Of a stretch of 64,000 nt of DNA, positions 47,639 to 58,944 are shown in pieces. Numbering within the stretch: position 1 is the first letter of the stretch; every line of letters starts with the position of its first letter. The stretch is from contig CM053253.1 of assembly GCA_028583405.1 (NCBI GenBank), positions 398,230 to 462,229 on the forward strand. The letters run 5' to 3'. The notes beneath the pieces were generated by a model, which was not told the origin of the DNA, made no database searches, and saw only the letters and a list, made by a program, of their open reading frames with translations. Position numbers and translations under genes: made by a program. This DNA comes from Pogonophryne albipinna (taxonomy: Eukaryota; Chordata; Actinopteri; Perciformes; Artedidraconidae).

Positions 47639-47824
47639 GGACCCGGTGGAGGACCGCACGTTTTCCCGTCAAGTTAGTATTTTATAAATCGCAAACATTG
47701 CGTAGAAACTGGCGTACGCCATTTTTTGAGCGTATATCCCTTTATAAATGAGGCCCCTGGGCCGCTCACTCGAGGTGTATCGCCTCATAAGTCAGCAAAA
47801 TCAATCAAATGTAGGTGAAAATAG

Positions 47825-48690
47825 GGAGGCGTGTGGCGCAGTGGATATAGCGTTGGTGTTCAGATCAGGGGAGCACAGGTTCAAACCCCACTGCAGTCAG
47901 CATGTCGTTGTATCCCTAAGACACTTCACCCCAAAGTGCTCCTGTGGGGATTGTCCACAGCATTGAGTATGTGTTACGGTTGCTGTTTGTCTGCTCCTTA
48001 ATCTGCTGGGATTGTTTGCAGCTGTGTGTGTGATTATGCAAATGGTTGTGTTGTTGCCCCAACATCATTGGCTGTCATCTCCTGGTCCACTTCCGAGGAC
48101 ACTGATTGGAGCACGCCGAGCCCGACGTTCTCCAATCCCTGTGCAAGCCCAGCACACACCTGCTGGAGAGGACTACAAAGCTGGGGACAATCATCACTCT
48201 GGAGGCTCTGACATGTGGACAGACGCCTCTCGCTACTTGCCCCAATAGAATTCTGTTAACTGTGGTTAAACTTGTGTCTGGAGTAGCTTAGTTAGAGTGT
48301 AGAGTTGTTTAGAGTAGTTTAGGATTTTGTGACTGTTGCCTTTTAGTTTAGCTGTGTGTTTTGTATATCTTTCCTGTGTTAGTCTGTACCACTTTTAAAG
48401 TGAGGTTTTTGTTTCGTTCTTTATTTAGTATATTAGTATTTATTTTCCCTGTATGCCTTTAGACTCATTTTGAGTCCTCCCTTAGTTTGGTTATCTGTCA
48501 ACCTGTGCCCTTTTGGCCTTTTTGTTTGTTCCTGGCTTCATGCCTGCAACTTTGTTTACTCGGCTGTTGAAAATAAACCACTTATAATTATACCAATTCC
48601 ACTCTGGTCGTGTCGTTTCCCTTTTGGATCCCCTAGCCCTAGTAAGTCGCTTTGGATAAAAGCGTCTAACAAGTGACATCTCATGTAATA
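47825..48690 (+). mobile_element. SINE interrupted by LTR (unit B)
   Basis: As in unit A: SINE head from 47825, LTR from 47972 to about 48634, SINE tail with 'TAAGTCGCTTTGGATAAAAG' from 48643. Confidence 0.75.
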
Positions 48691-49189
48691 ATGCTCCATG
48701 TCTGATCGTCGTCTCTCTCGTCCACGTTACCTGCTCCTGCTTGTAAGTTACCTCCCATTCCTCCTGCTCCCCGGTTTGTTAATGTTTAGTGGTTTCTGTT
48801 TTTTCTTTGTAATCGGCTTTTGTTAAATAGAGCTCGCTTTTTGTCATACTTTGTACCCCTTCTCCTCATTCTGCGTTTGGGTCCTCCTAACCCCCAACCC
48901 TGACAGAACGACCAAACCAGTATGGACCCAGCAGTATTTGTTGAGGATGCTCTTGATGAACTATCCTACGAGATTTGATGTATGTTTGGAGAGTGGAGGA
49001 GGGCTCCCTGTAAAGAGGCTCAGGAGGCTGCTCCTTCACGTGCACGCTGGGAAGTGCCAGATCAGCCCAGGTTAAGAAGCTTTAAGAAGCTCACTGCCAG
49101 CAGCCAAGCGCCCGGCCCGAGCCCCAGCTCCAGTCCTGCCTTCTGCCTCTGTTTCTGCTCCTTCTTCCGCACCTAACCCATGGGGGTCA

Positions 49190-49692
49190 AACTCAATTTG
49201 ATCGAGGGCAACATGGTTGCACTCAAAGGGCCGGTTGTAACTTTAAGACTATTTAAATATACATATAGAAATATATAATATATATAAAATAAGGTATTAT
49301 ATTACATGATTGCCTCTGCATTGGATTTTTATCAGATAGGGTAATAACTTCATAATTAACTATACGTCTGAAAGCAGAAGTCTAAGTCTCTTCAGTGAGA
49401 ATGTCACAAAATGATTTAAAAGAAAAGCCAAGTTCTGGAAAAACAAGTAAAAAAAAAAAAAAAACGTGAAATTTTGAAAAAAAAGTAACATTTTGAAGAA
49501 AAAGTGAAATTCTGAGAAAAAATGTTAAATTTGAGATGCATTGTGGGACATGTAGTTTATGGGCAACGTGCTTCTGTAAATCGGCATGTAATCGTATAGC
49601 AAACACATTATATTCATTCAGAGCTCTTGTGGGGCCGCATGACATGAAGTCACGGGCCGGTTTGGCCCCCGGGCCTTAGGTTTGACCCCCCT
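49190..49692. mobile_element. hAT-like MITE, unit B
   Basis: Copy of 45824-46326, ending 'TTAGGTTTGACCCCCCTG'. Confidence 0.6.
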
Positions 49693-50501
49693 GATCTAAC
49701 CCCTTCCTGGGATCCCGCCTGGCCTTCGGAGGTGGAGCCTCCAAAAGCTCCTAAGAGACGCAAGGTCAGTCCCACCGACTCAAGCCCCTTTTCCGTTGGG
49801 GGTCCTGCCAGGAGCAAAAACTCAACATGAGGAGCACACAGCTACCAAAACACTGGTGAAGACAACATAGTCAACATTTGGACAAGGAAACACTGTCCGT
49901 CAACTTTGAGCTTTTTCTGTTTTTCGACAAACAAACTCCAAACTCATGCGTACACTCCTACCTGCACGAGCATTGCTGTTGAACCTTGAATCTGCTATTA
50001 TCTTTTAGTTTCACTGCCTTTAGGCCGCTTAATGGAAGTGCACACTACAACAACTCTAAATCCTGCCCAGTATCTGTGTCTGATATTTAGTCAGAATATG
50101 TCTCTCCTCCTGATATCAGACACAGTAACTTCAGAAGTAACACTGGAATGAGATATCGGCTCTTGTTTTTAGACAATGCATCATCCTGTTCAGTCAAATC
50201 ATCTTATTCTGAGTTGTATCTCAGATGAAACTCATCTTTTGTTACGTATTTATTAGAAAATCACCAACTAACATCAGAACACAGAACGCTTTTGATCACA
50301 ACATCTCCTGATTCTGGCCAAATATAGTTCAGAATGAGTTCTCCAGATAATTACAAGATCTAAATATCTCGTCTTATTTCAAGACATCTCACACAAATTA
50401 CAGATTGCAGAGGTAAAGTGTCAAACATATACAAGTATAGCTTTCAGAGAGATAAACATGTGACATTTGTGTGGTAGGCTGCATGATCAAATGTGTGTGC
50501 G
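49693..50501. other. No gene recognised (unit B)
   Basis: Copy of 46330-47136. No supported exon. Confidence 0.4.
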
Positions 50502-51261
50502 TTAAAGGTCCCATGTCATTGCCATTTCCACTGATCATAATTCCATTGTTGAGGTCTACTAGAATAGATTTATACTGTGCAATTTTACAAACTCACATTG
50601 GTTTCGCATCCAGCATCTCTGTAAAGTATGTGTATTCAGCAGTATTCACTCTCTCCACTAAACGGCTCGTTGCAGCTCTTGCCCCCCCCTCCCTGTGAGC
50701 CCAGTGTGCTCCGATTGGTCGGGACCAGTCGGGACGTTGTGAATCGCGCTGAGCTCCGTGGAGGTGTGATTTCCTTGTTTAGCGATACACAGCGAAACAC
50801 AGCTGAGCACACAAAGTCACAGCCGAAGTAAACACAATAAGTGTGGCTTGATATTGAGTAAGAAAAAGGTTGATAAACGCAGTGAGAATGGGTCTGCAGA
50901 GAGAATTTCGCCGCGATCCCAACTGTCTGTTATCAGCCTGCAGCCAAGGAGGAGAGATCAGCAGAGCTGCACTAAGTGTGTGAGGAAGTCCGTGGATTGG
51001 TCAATTTGGACCAATCAGCGGGGGCTTAACGTAACGGCTCCGCGGACGTAACGGAACGGCTCCACAGATTGGTCCATTTCGTTCCGGGGACGACATGACA
51101 TCATGATGTACCCGGAAGAATCAAATGGACAGTGACGTATCTCCAACGAGGCGTTTTGGGGAGGTATTTTCTGTCTCTGCACACCATTTACATGCATAAA
51201 AACCTTCATAACACACAAGGGGACGGGTAATAACAGGAAAAGCATGACATGGGACCTTTAA
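50502..51261. mobile_element. TTAA MITE, complete
   Basis: TTAAAGGTCCCATGTCAT at 50502 and its exact inverse ATGACATGGGACCTTTAA ending 51261: an 18-bp perfect terminal inverted repeat including TTAA on both sides. Piggybac- or Kolobok-type. No coding region. The tandem duplication started inside this element. Confidence 0.8.
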
Positions 51262-51523
51262 ACATGTTTAGGGAAAATGTGTGTGTGTTCATTACAGTGG
51301 CTATATATGCTGTATGATTGTTGCTACTGTGGGGGGCATTTCCGCGACTGGCTGCTGTGGCAGCAGGTGATGTACTTCCCATTATTGTGTGTTTGTTTGT
51401 TGCAAGAACTAGATAATAATTACTGATCAGCTATATCTGTTTGTGTTTCATTGATTCCTCTCTGTTTCATTCTTTCCTGTTGTGTGAGTGCTGGATCGCC
51501 GCAACAAGATGCACAAAGACTTA
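51262..51523. other. Short spacer, nothing recognised
   Basis: Sequence between the TTAA MITE and the L2 LINE tail. No feature seen. Confidence 0.4.
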
Positions 51524-52976
51524 ATAATAATAATACATTACATTTATAAAGCGCTTTTCCTGGTGCTCAAAGCGCTTGCAAGTAAAACAAAAATAACAAC
51601 AAAAGTAGAAAGTGCTAAGCTAGGAGGAATAAGGGCAAGGGGTTAGTGGATTAGGAGTTTAAGGCAAGAGTGAAAAGGTGAGTTTTGAGGGATTGTTTGA
51701 ATGATGTGAGAGTGTTGGCGGATCTGACGTGGCTGGGGAGGGGTGCTGCGAAGGCCCTGTCCCCCCAGGTCCGGAGCTTTGTCCTGATGGGCTGCAGTAG
51801 CTTAGCTTCAGCAGACCTGAGGCGAAGGGTGGGGGTGTGTCGTTGGATGAGGTCACAGAGGTCGGGGGGGGCAAGGTTGTTGAGGGCTTTGAAAGTGAAA
51901 AGTAATATTTTAAAGTCAAAGCAGTGTTTGATGGGGAGCCAGTGGAGGTCATGGAGGATAGGGGGGATGTGGTCGGAGCGTCGGGTAGAGGTGAGCAAGC
52001 GGGCAGCTGAGTTTTGGACATATTGAAGTTTTTTTAGTGTGAATGCAGGTGATCCAAAAAGTATGCTGTTGCAGTAATCCAGTCGGGATGTTATGAAGGC
52101 ATGGATCAGAGTTTCAGCAGCGGTCGATGAGAGGGAGGGTCTGATGCGGGCGATGTTCTTTAAATGGAAGAATGCGTTTGTTGTGACCTGGTTGACGTGA
52201 GGGAGGAAAGTGAGGGTGGGGTCGAGGATGATGCCAAGGTTACGGATTTGAGTGAAGGGGTTGACAATGGACTCATCGATGGTAAGAGAAACATTTTGGG
52301 TTGAGCGGGTAAGTGAGTGTGGGCCAATGATTATAAGTTCCGATTTGTCACAGTTAAGTTTTAGAAAATTGTTTTGCATCCAAATTTTAATGTCAGTGAG
52401 GCAGGTGCTGAGCTGGGAGTGTGTGGTTGGAGAAATTGATTTTGTTGAGAGGTAGAGCTGCGTGTCATCAGCATAACAGTGGAACTGGAGTTGGAGTTGA
52501 CGGAGGATTTGTCCAATTGGGAGGATGTAGATGATGAACAGAAGGGGACCAAGTACAGAACCCTGAGGGACGCCATGATTGACGAGGGCTGTGGGGGATT
52601 TGGAGTTGTTAATGGAGATGAATTGATGTCTGTCAGAGAGATAGGATTTAAACCAGGAGAGGGCAGTACCGGTAATGCCAATGGAAGACTGGAGGTGGTT
52701 GATGAGGATGGAATGGTTAATCGTGTCAAATGCGGCTGTTAGGTCAAGGAGAATGAGAATTGAGAGGGAACCAGAGTCAGCAGAGAGGAGAATGTCGTTG
52801 GTCACCTTGAGTAGGGCAGATTCTGTGCTGTGGCGAGTACGGAAACCAGATTGAAAAGGTTCATGAAGGTTATTGCAGTCCAGATGAGATTTTAGTTGGG
52901 AGGCAACAGTTCGCTTTGACAGGAATGGGAGGTTAGAGATGGGCCGGTAGTTATTGAGACCAGGTTGAAATGAATG
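51524..52976 (-). mobile_element. 5'-truncated L2-clade LINE with long open RT frame
   Basis: One 459-codon frame (53030-51651) is open through the reverse transcriptase: NNYRPISNLPFLSK, FQSGFRTRHSTESALLKV, LLDLTAAFDTINHSIL, NHGVPQGSVLGPLLFIIYI, HCYADDTQLYL (about 52465-52490; catalytic YADD present), IRNLGIILDP, ITSRLDYCNSILFG and the C-terminal block LHWLPIKHCFDFKI. It is joined to unrelated sequence at about 52976, so the endonuclease is missing by 5' truncation, the usual result of incomplete reverse transcription. The 3' end (inverted, 51524-51570) is 'AAGCGCTTTATAAATGTAAT' plus (ATT)n. The lack of stops suggests recent insertion. The first about 19 codons of the frame lie outside the element. 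Confidence 0.85.
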
Positions 52977-53520
52977 AACAACAATCACAAAGAGGCCGCA
53001 ATGCCAAAAGGGTCCGGGGGAATATCTCACACAATGTATCTAAAGACACACAGAGATCCCAAAGATGATTCCAGCCCACAGATATACACAACATGACGAA
53101 AACAACCTCAAGACATGTAAACAACCACAACATGAGATGAACACGCACTTTAAAGATCTGTTGAACGAGCAAAGAATCATCAATGCCTTAAAAAAGATGC
53201 AACAGGATTAGAAAGAGATGCACAACAACCAAAGAGAGGAAAATGACTCCAAAAGAAATGAAAACACAGAGTGATGACATTAAAGGTTGAAAAAAGATGC
53301 AAAACAACCACAAAAAAACATCAAATGCAGGGAACGCGGGAAGTCAGTCAGAGTTGGGGGTGCAGGGTGCGGGTGCGGGTGCGGGGTGCGGGTGCCTCGC
53401 AGCGGCGAAACTGTGGCGCTTACAGTGCGTTTGCGCTTCAGATGAGGCTCCCTCCGCAAAACAAGGCCCCACGCAGTCTGCGTGATCTGCGTGGAGGGAG
53501 GGTCCGGTATAATAACGTCA
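52977..53520. other. No gene recognised
   Basis: AC-rich, low-complexity sequence, then a GC-rich part with GGTGCGGGTGCGG repeats (53360-53395). A CA-rich stretch (53000-53330) resembles fish repeat filler. Confidence 0.4.
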
Positions 53521-53523
53521 CAC

Positions 53524-53690
53524 TAAATCAGTGGTTCTCAAACTTTCTGTCATTCCCCACTTTGAACAGGTGGGCCTTTTCAAGCCCCACCTGTTCCTCA
53601 TCGCTCCAATAAAATGGTAGATCAAGCTTAAAATTGTCAAATGTATCGTTCTATAACAGGGGTCTCCAACCTTTTTTAGGATGAGGGCTA
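53524..53690. mobile_element. Two hAT-like ends
   Basis: 'CAGTGGTTCTCAAACTTTCT' at about 53530 and 'CAGGGGTCTCCAACCTTTTT' at about 53656 are common hAT-type starts. Full elements cannot be delimited. Confidence 0.4.
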
Positions 53691-53895
53691 CTATCAAAAC
53701 ATAAAACAAGTCGTGAGCTACTTTTACGCCTCTTTTTTGTTTTTTTGCAGTGTATATATTTAGCACATTTTAACATTATTATATGCTACCTTTAACCTTT
53801 GTGTGCTGTTTGGGTCTGTGGGACCCGTTTGCAGTGTTTACTAAAATAACATGTATTCAATTTAATTATTTTAACCTGCTTTATTTGGGGGTGGA

Positions 53896-54000
53896 CCTCA
53901 CCTCCTCTAGGGGGGTCCTCACCTTCTCTAGGGGGGTCCTCGCCTCCTCTAGGGGGGTCCTCGCCTCCTCTAGGGGGGTCCTCACCTCCTCTATGGGGGT
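53896..54000. repeat. 21-bp minisatellite, five units
   Basis: Units CCTCCTCTAGGGGGGTCCTC plus A or G, in tandem. It lies in a repeat related, in inverse, to 24340-24460; there only one unit-like stretch is present. Confidence 0.85.
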
Positions 54001-54223
54001 ATGCACCCCCGGGAAGATGTTTTTTTAAATGTTGAAGTTAAATGCATCAATCTGGTGCACTTTGAGCACAACATGAATTTATGGACACAGCTCTCAGCAC
54101 TCAGATGAAAGGGAGCTGTATACTTTTCAATAATCCAAACATCTTTAGAATATGATCACAACCAATAACAAATAATTTAAACTTGTTTATTCTTATCTTA
54201 TGTTACCTACTTAGCATTCTTTC

Positions 54224-54733
54224 TGTTAAGCTCAAAGAGCGCTTACAGGCTGAACCCTCAATACAAACACGGAAGGGAGGAGACGTGAGTATGAAAGCAA
54301 AAATAATTTAATTTCCAACTCAAAATTCAAACAATACTGATGTGGAATTAATAATCCGGATCTGGGAATAACTACGGGGGGGAGAGTGGAGGTCCGTAGT
54401 TGAAGATCCGGAGGATGTCGGAGAGAGCAGGCTGAAGCCGGGGTTCGGGGATTATCCGAGGTTCGCTGACGAGGTGGTGTTGGCTGGACGTGGCAGGGAG
54501 AGTAGTAGACGGATTCAGTGTATCTTTGACGACGAACTGGTGAATACTGGATGAGGAAGCTGGGTATATAAGCAGGTGTGGGTGAGTAGATGAATCAGGA
54601 AGATGAGTAGCAGCTGCGGAGGTGAATTGACGGGAACTGAAAGTAGGTCAGCCACGCCCAGCCAGGAAGACAGACAGATACAAACATGAAACAAAAAGAG
54701 AAGCAGAAGGAGGGAAAACTGCACATCCTTACA
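54224..54733 (-). repeat. 3' LTR of the Ty3/Gypsy element
   Basis: The edge at 54733 is well placed: on the minus strand a G-rich polypurine tract (54734-54750) is followed by TGTAAGGATGTGCAG. The distal edge is a guess at 'TGTTAAGCTC' (54224), giving CTTAACA as the LTR end. A possible poly(A) signal, AATTAAAT, lies at about 54308 (minus strand). There is no second LTR to compare because the 5' part of the element is missing. Confidence 0.55.
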
Positions 54734-57700
54734 GTACCCCCCCCCCCCTCAACGGGAGCCTCCTGGCGACCACCAGGCTTTTCGGGATGAGCCCTGTGGA
54801 AATCCCTCACCATAACGGGGTCCATTATCCGAGATCGAGGAACCCAGCAACGCTCCTCCAGGTTGTAACCCTCCCAATCCACCAAGTACTGTAAGCCCCT
54901 GCCCCGGCGTCTAACATCCAAGAGTCGATGCACGGTATAGGCAGCATGATCATCAATGACTCGGGGGGGAGGAGGGGGAACGGCCGGAGGGCACAAGTCA
55001 CTGGTGTGAACTGGCTTGATTTGTGAAACATGAAAAGTGGGATGGATCTTGATGATCCTGGGGAGCTTCAGGCGGACAGCAGAGGGGTTGATTATGCGCT
55101 CAATGGGGAAGGGGCCAATAAACCGGGGAGACAGCTTCTTGGACTCGGTGAGGAGGGGGATGTTCTTGGAGGACAACCAAACCGATTGTCCAGGGGCGTA
55201 AAGGGGAGCAACAAGTCTGCGGCGGTTGGCCGATTGCTGGTTCTTGGCGGAAGTCCGGAGGAGGGCAGATCGAGTGTCTCTCCAGATCTTACGGCACCGA
55301 CGAACATGTTGCTGGACAGATGGAACAGCTAACTCAATCTCCTCTTCGGGAAACAAGGGTGGCTGGTACCCTAGAGAGGCTTCGAAAGGAGAGAGTCCTG
55401 TAGCTGATGAAGTGAGGGAATTGTGAGAATATTCCACCCAAGGTAGATGGGAGCTCCAGATCTTCTGATTCCGGTTTGCAACACAGCGGAGGGCAGATTC
55501 CAGGTCCTGATTGGCCCTTTCGGTTTGACCATTAGACTGGGGGTGTTACCCGGAAGTTAAACTGACCGACGCACCAAGTGAACGACAAAAGGTCTTCCAA
55601 ACTTGGGAGGTGAACTGAGGTCCACGGTCGGAGACAATGTCAGCCGGGATTCCATGTAGGCGGACGACATGCTGGGTGAGAAGTTGGGAGGTTTCCAGGG
55701 CTGAGGGGAGCTTGGGTAGAGCAACAAAATGAGCACACTTAGAGAAGCGGTCTACAACAGTTAGGATTGTCGTATTACCATGAGAGGGGGGCAGACCGGT
55801 GACAAAGTCCAGAGCAATATGTGACCAGGGTCGACAAGGGATTGGAAGGGGCTGGAGCAAACCTGCAGGTTTCTGATGAGAGGCCTTACTCCTGGCACAT
55901 ACTGTACAGGGTGAGACGAATTCCCTTGTATCCTTGTCGACTGTTGGCCACCAGAAATGTCTTTGGAGAAGGGAGAGTGTGCGGTTGGCACCGGGATGGT
56001 TGGAGAAACGGGAGCTGTGAACCCACTGCAGGACTTGGGAACGGACTGAGTTTGGGACAAACAGACGGTTAGGCGGACCGCTACCAGGGTCTGGTTGTTC
56101 CAACAGTGCCTCCTGGATAGCGTTACTGATCTCCCAGGTGACGACTCCCACAACACATCTCTGGGGAAGAATAGAGTCCGATGTAGAGACTGGACCCTCA
56201 GACGTGAATGATCTGGACAGGGCATCGAGCTTAGTATTCCTGGAACCTGGGCGATAGGTGAGAGTGAAGTTGAAACGTCCAAAGAAGAGAGCCCACCTGG
56301 CTTGTCGAGAATTTAGCCGTTTGGCTGATTGAATGTACTCAAGGTTCTTATGGTCGGTCCACACCAGGAATGGCTGCTCGCTGCCCTCGAGCCAGTGCCG
56401 CCACTCATCCAATGCCATCTTAACTGCCAGCAGCTCCCTGTTTCCCACATCATAGTTTCTCTCAGCTGGGGAGGGACGGCGAGAGAAGAAAGCACAAGGA
56501 TGAAGCTTGTTGTTTGGCCCGGAAGTCTGAGACAGAACAGCGCCAACTCCGATGTCAGAGGCGTCAACTTCGACCACACATTGTCTGCTTGAGTCAGGCT
56601 GGATGAGAATGGGGGCTGAAGTGAACAGAGACTTAAGTCTAAGAAAAACATTGTTAGCCTCAGGGGTCCAGGAGAACTTGATCTTGATAGAGGTGAGACT
56701 GGAGAGTGGAGCAGCAACCTTGCTATAATCCTTGATGAACCGGCGATAGAAGTTGGCAAACCCCAGGAACCTTTGCAACTCCTTCCAAGAAGTGGGGACT
56801 GGCCACTCTGAGACTGCGAGAATCTTCCCTGGATCCGCCTCCAACCTGCCTTGCCGGATGATGTATCCAAGGAAACTGACCCGTTCCTGGTGAAACTCAC
56901 ACTTTTCTGCCTTGACGTAGAGCTTGTTTTCAAGCAGCCTCTGAAGAACCAGACTGACGTGTCTTTGGTGTTCCTCCAGGCTCTTGGAGAAGATCAGAAT
57001 ATCGTCGATGTACACAAAGACAAACTGGTTGAGATAATCACGCAAGACATCATTTACCAGGGACTGAAAAACTGCTGGGGCATTTGAGAGTCCGAAGGGC
57101 ATGACGAGATACTCAAAGTGGCCAAGGGGGGTGTTAAAGGCAGTCTTCCACTCATCACCTTGGCGGATACGAACCAAGTGATAGGCATTTCTGAGATCGA
57201 GTTTTGAGAAGATGGTGGCACCTTGGAGTGGCTCAAAAGCAGAGTTGATCAGGGGAAGTGGGTACTTATTCTTAACTGTGATGTTATTTAACTCACGGAA
57301 GTCAATACAGGGTCGAAGAGATTTATCTTTCTTGTCCACGAAGAAAAACCCCGCACCCAGAGGGGAGGAAGAAGGACAAATTATTCCAGAAGCCAGGGAA
57401 TCACTGATATATTTCTCCATGGCCTCTCTCTCAGGCCGGGACAGATTATAGAGCTTGCTGGTGGGTAACGGAGCCCCAGGAAGCAAAACAATGGGACAAT
57501 CATATGGACGGTGAGGAGGGAGAGAGAGAGCCTTATCCTTGCAGAAGACCTCACCCAGGTTGTGGTAAACGTTAGGAACGCCGGATAAATCTAGATCTGG
57601 AGAGACACATGGAGCAGGTATCGGGTTAACAGGAACTGGAGGCACAGCTGACTGTAGACAGTTAAGGTGACACTTCTGATTCCATTCAATGATCCTTCCT

Positions 57701-57990
57701 CCAGCCCAATCAATATGAGGATTGTGGGTGCGAAGCCAAGGGTAACCAAGTACCAAAGGAGTAGTTGGAGAGGAAATAACCTTAAGTTGGATTTGTTCTC
57801 TGTGATTTCCTGAAATAATCAGAGTAACAGGTTGTGACTGCTGAGTTACTCTCGAGATGCGTTGACCGTTTAAGGCATAAGCAGTCATAGGATCCTGTAA
57901 GGATTCCAACTTAAGTCCCAGCTGGTTGGCAAGTTCTAGGTCTACAAAACTATCTTCAGCGCCTGAGTCAATGAGGGCAGAGAGGGGCAA
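54595..57990 (-). pseudogene. Ty3/Gypsy chromovirus pol polyprotein with one internal stop
   Basis: One minus-strand frame runs from 57990 to 55549 (814 codons), meets TAA at 55546-55548 and continues in the same frame to 54595. Domains in order: aspartic protease ([11 protein letters not shown], about 57960), reverse transcriptase ([21 protein letters not shown] at about 57000), RNase H ([17 protein letters not shown] at about 56560; [10 protein letters not shown] at about 56350), integrase zinc finger ([15 protein letters not shown]), integrase core ([11 protein letters not shown] and [10 protein letters not shown] carry the first two acidic residues) and, past the stop, the rest of the core, then a chromodomain ([17 protein letters not shown], about 54850). 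The stop falls before the third catalytic acidic residue, so integrase is inactive. Gag is absent: similarity ends at about 58030. Otherwise the frame is clean, so the element is young. It may be a source of RT in trans but cannot move by itself. Confidence 0.85.
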
Positions 57991-58030
57991 GGTCTGAGAG
58001 TTTGTACAGAGTCTGGCAGGAATGAGAAAT

Positions 58031-58209
58031 CGTCACTGCGGTTCTCTATTGGCTAGTTGCACGGGATGACGTTTCCATTTCCGGTTCATTGAGTGTGCGC
58101 TTGTAAACTTCCGGTCTACGATAGAGCGGTAGAGGGAAGAGCGATAGATAGCGTATAGATAGCGAGAGAGATAGCGTATAGATATTATATAGGCACTATT
58201 TTACACTCG
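58031..58209 (+). promoter_or_regulatory. Possible promoter/5' UTR of the gene at 58210
   Basis: Contains 'TTCTCTATTGGCTAGTTG' (a CCAAT box in inverse, ATTGG) and repeated 'GATAGCGTATAGATA' words. No TATA box is clear. It starts where the Gypsy element is broken. Confidence 0.25.
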
Positions 58210-58336
58210 ATGTCTCCAAGACCTACATCAGTGATGTACATCGGCTGGTACAAGCGGCAGGCTCAGCCCCGAGGAGCAAAAGAGAAAAGGGGTTCAAGAT
58301 GTAGCTACATATCCAGCTACATTGACAATTATGAAG
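58210..58336 (+). CDS. Exon 1 of an unrecognised (SWIM/YqaJ-like?) protein
   Basis: ATG at 58210 starts MSPRPTSVMYIGWYKRQ and the exon ends CSYISSYIDNYE plus one base before a strong donor, GAAG|GTAAGT. It joins in frame (phase 1) to the exon at 58467. I do not recognise the exon alone. It is rich in basic residues and has no signal peptide. It could be part of a transposon-derived gene. Confidence 0.45.
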
Positions 58337-58466
58337 GTAAGTGACAAACAAAGCTGTAGTTACTGGCTAACTTTGACAACTTGACAGTCTTGATACAGTG
58401 TAAAGCGTTTTAATGATGTACTATTACGTTTTTTTGGATAACATGAATGATGTCAATTCCCCACAG

Positions 58467-58705
58467 TTTCAAACAAAGATCTACCTTCAGGGAGAGTGAG
58501 CGTCAGGGCTAGCTGTTACAGGTCCATGAGAAAGCATGAAAAGCCTCACGATCTCAGAGTAGGGAGGAAAATAAAAAGTGTTCATTGGTTCAAAGGCAAA
58601 GCCTCAATCAGGTTCGTGTTCTGGGGTTTTGATGTGGCTAGAGTAACCTGTGATTTAGGATTCAAAAAAGCCCAGCTAGCTGACGTGTTGCATCAGATTA
58701 CATAG
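58467..58705 (+). CDS. Exon 2 of an unrecognised (SWIM/YqaJ-like?) protein
   Basis: The acceptor 'AATTCCCCACAG' ends at 58466. The exon reads VSNKDLPSGRVSVRASCYRS and then MRKHEKPHDLRV in the frame set by exon 1. Segments like SCYRSMRKHEKPHDLRV occur just before the SWIM zinc finger in fish and invertebrate proteins that also carry a YqaJ nuclease (some from ISL2EU transposons). That is from memory and the match is short. The frame stays open to TAG at 58703-58705, but the family-like part ends at about 58560, where GTAGGG could be a donor; the rest may be intron. SWIM cysteines are not seen here. Confidence 0.4.
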
Positions 58706-58944
58706 TGACAATACATTTGCTCACATCAACTGGTAGCTAGCTATGTGTGCGTAGCATGAAGGGGCTACAGATTTATTTTCGTTTTGTAACCCTCTCGTGT
58801 AAAATGATAAATACATTAGCTAAACCCAAACTTAGCTTTCATCAAAGATTCTTAATGAGAGGTTGGAAACCGTCTCTGCTTTCATGGAAACCCCAGAAAC
58901 TGGTTGTGACGGCTGCTGTTCTTTACTGAATGGTTAGTATAATC

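Larger units (their letters stand above)
47639..51007. repeat. Tandem duplication, unit B
   Basis: Head-to-tail copy of 44287-47638. Differences include a 39-bp segment near 48140 that is absent from unit A, a longer A-run at 49450 and a few substitutions. The joint to following unique sequence is 'TCAATTTGGACCAATCAGCG'. Confidence 0.95.

Noticed and set aside
47271..47672. 133-codon minus-strand frame crossing the tandem-duplication joint
   Set aside because: It is created by the joint and is absent from unit B. No family resemblance.
55761..56933. Frames of 173 and 206 codons on the minus strand, and plus-strand frames, within the Gypsy pol
   Set aside because: Shadows of the pol frame, which alone has protease, RT, RNase H and integrase motifs.
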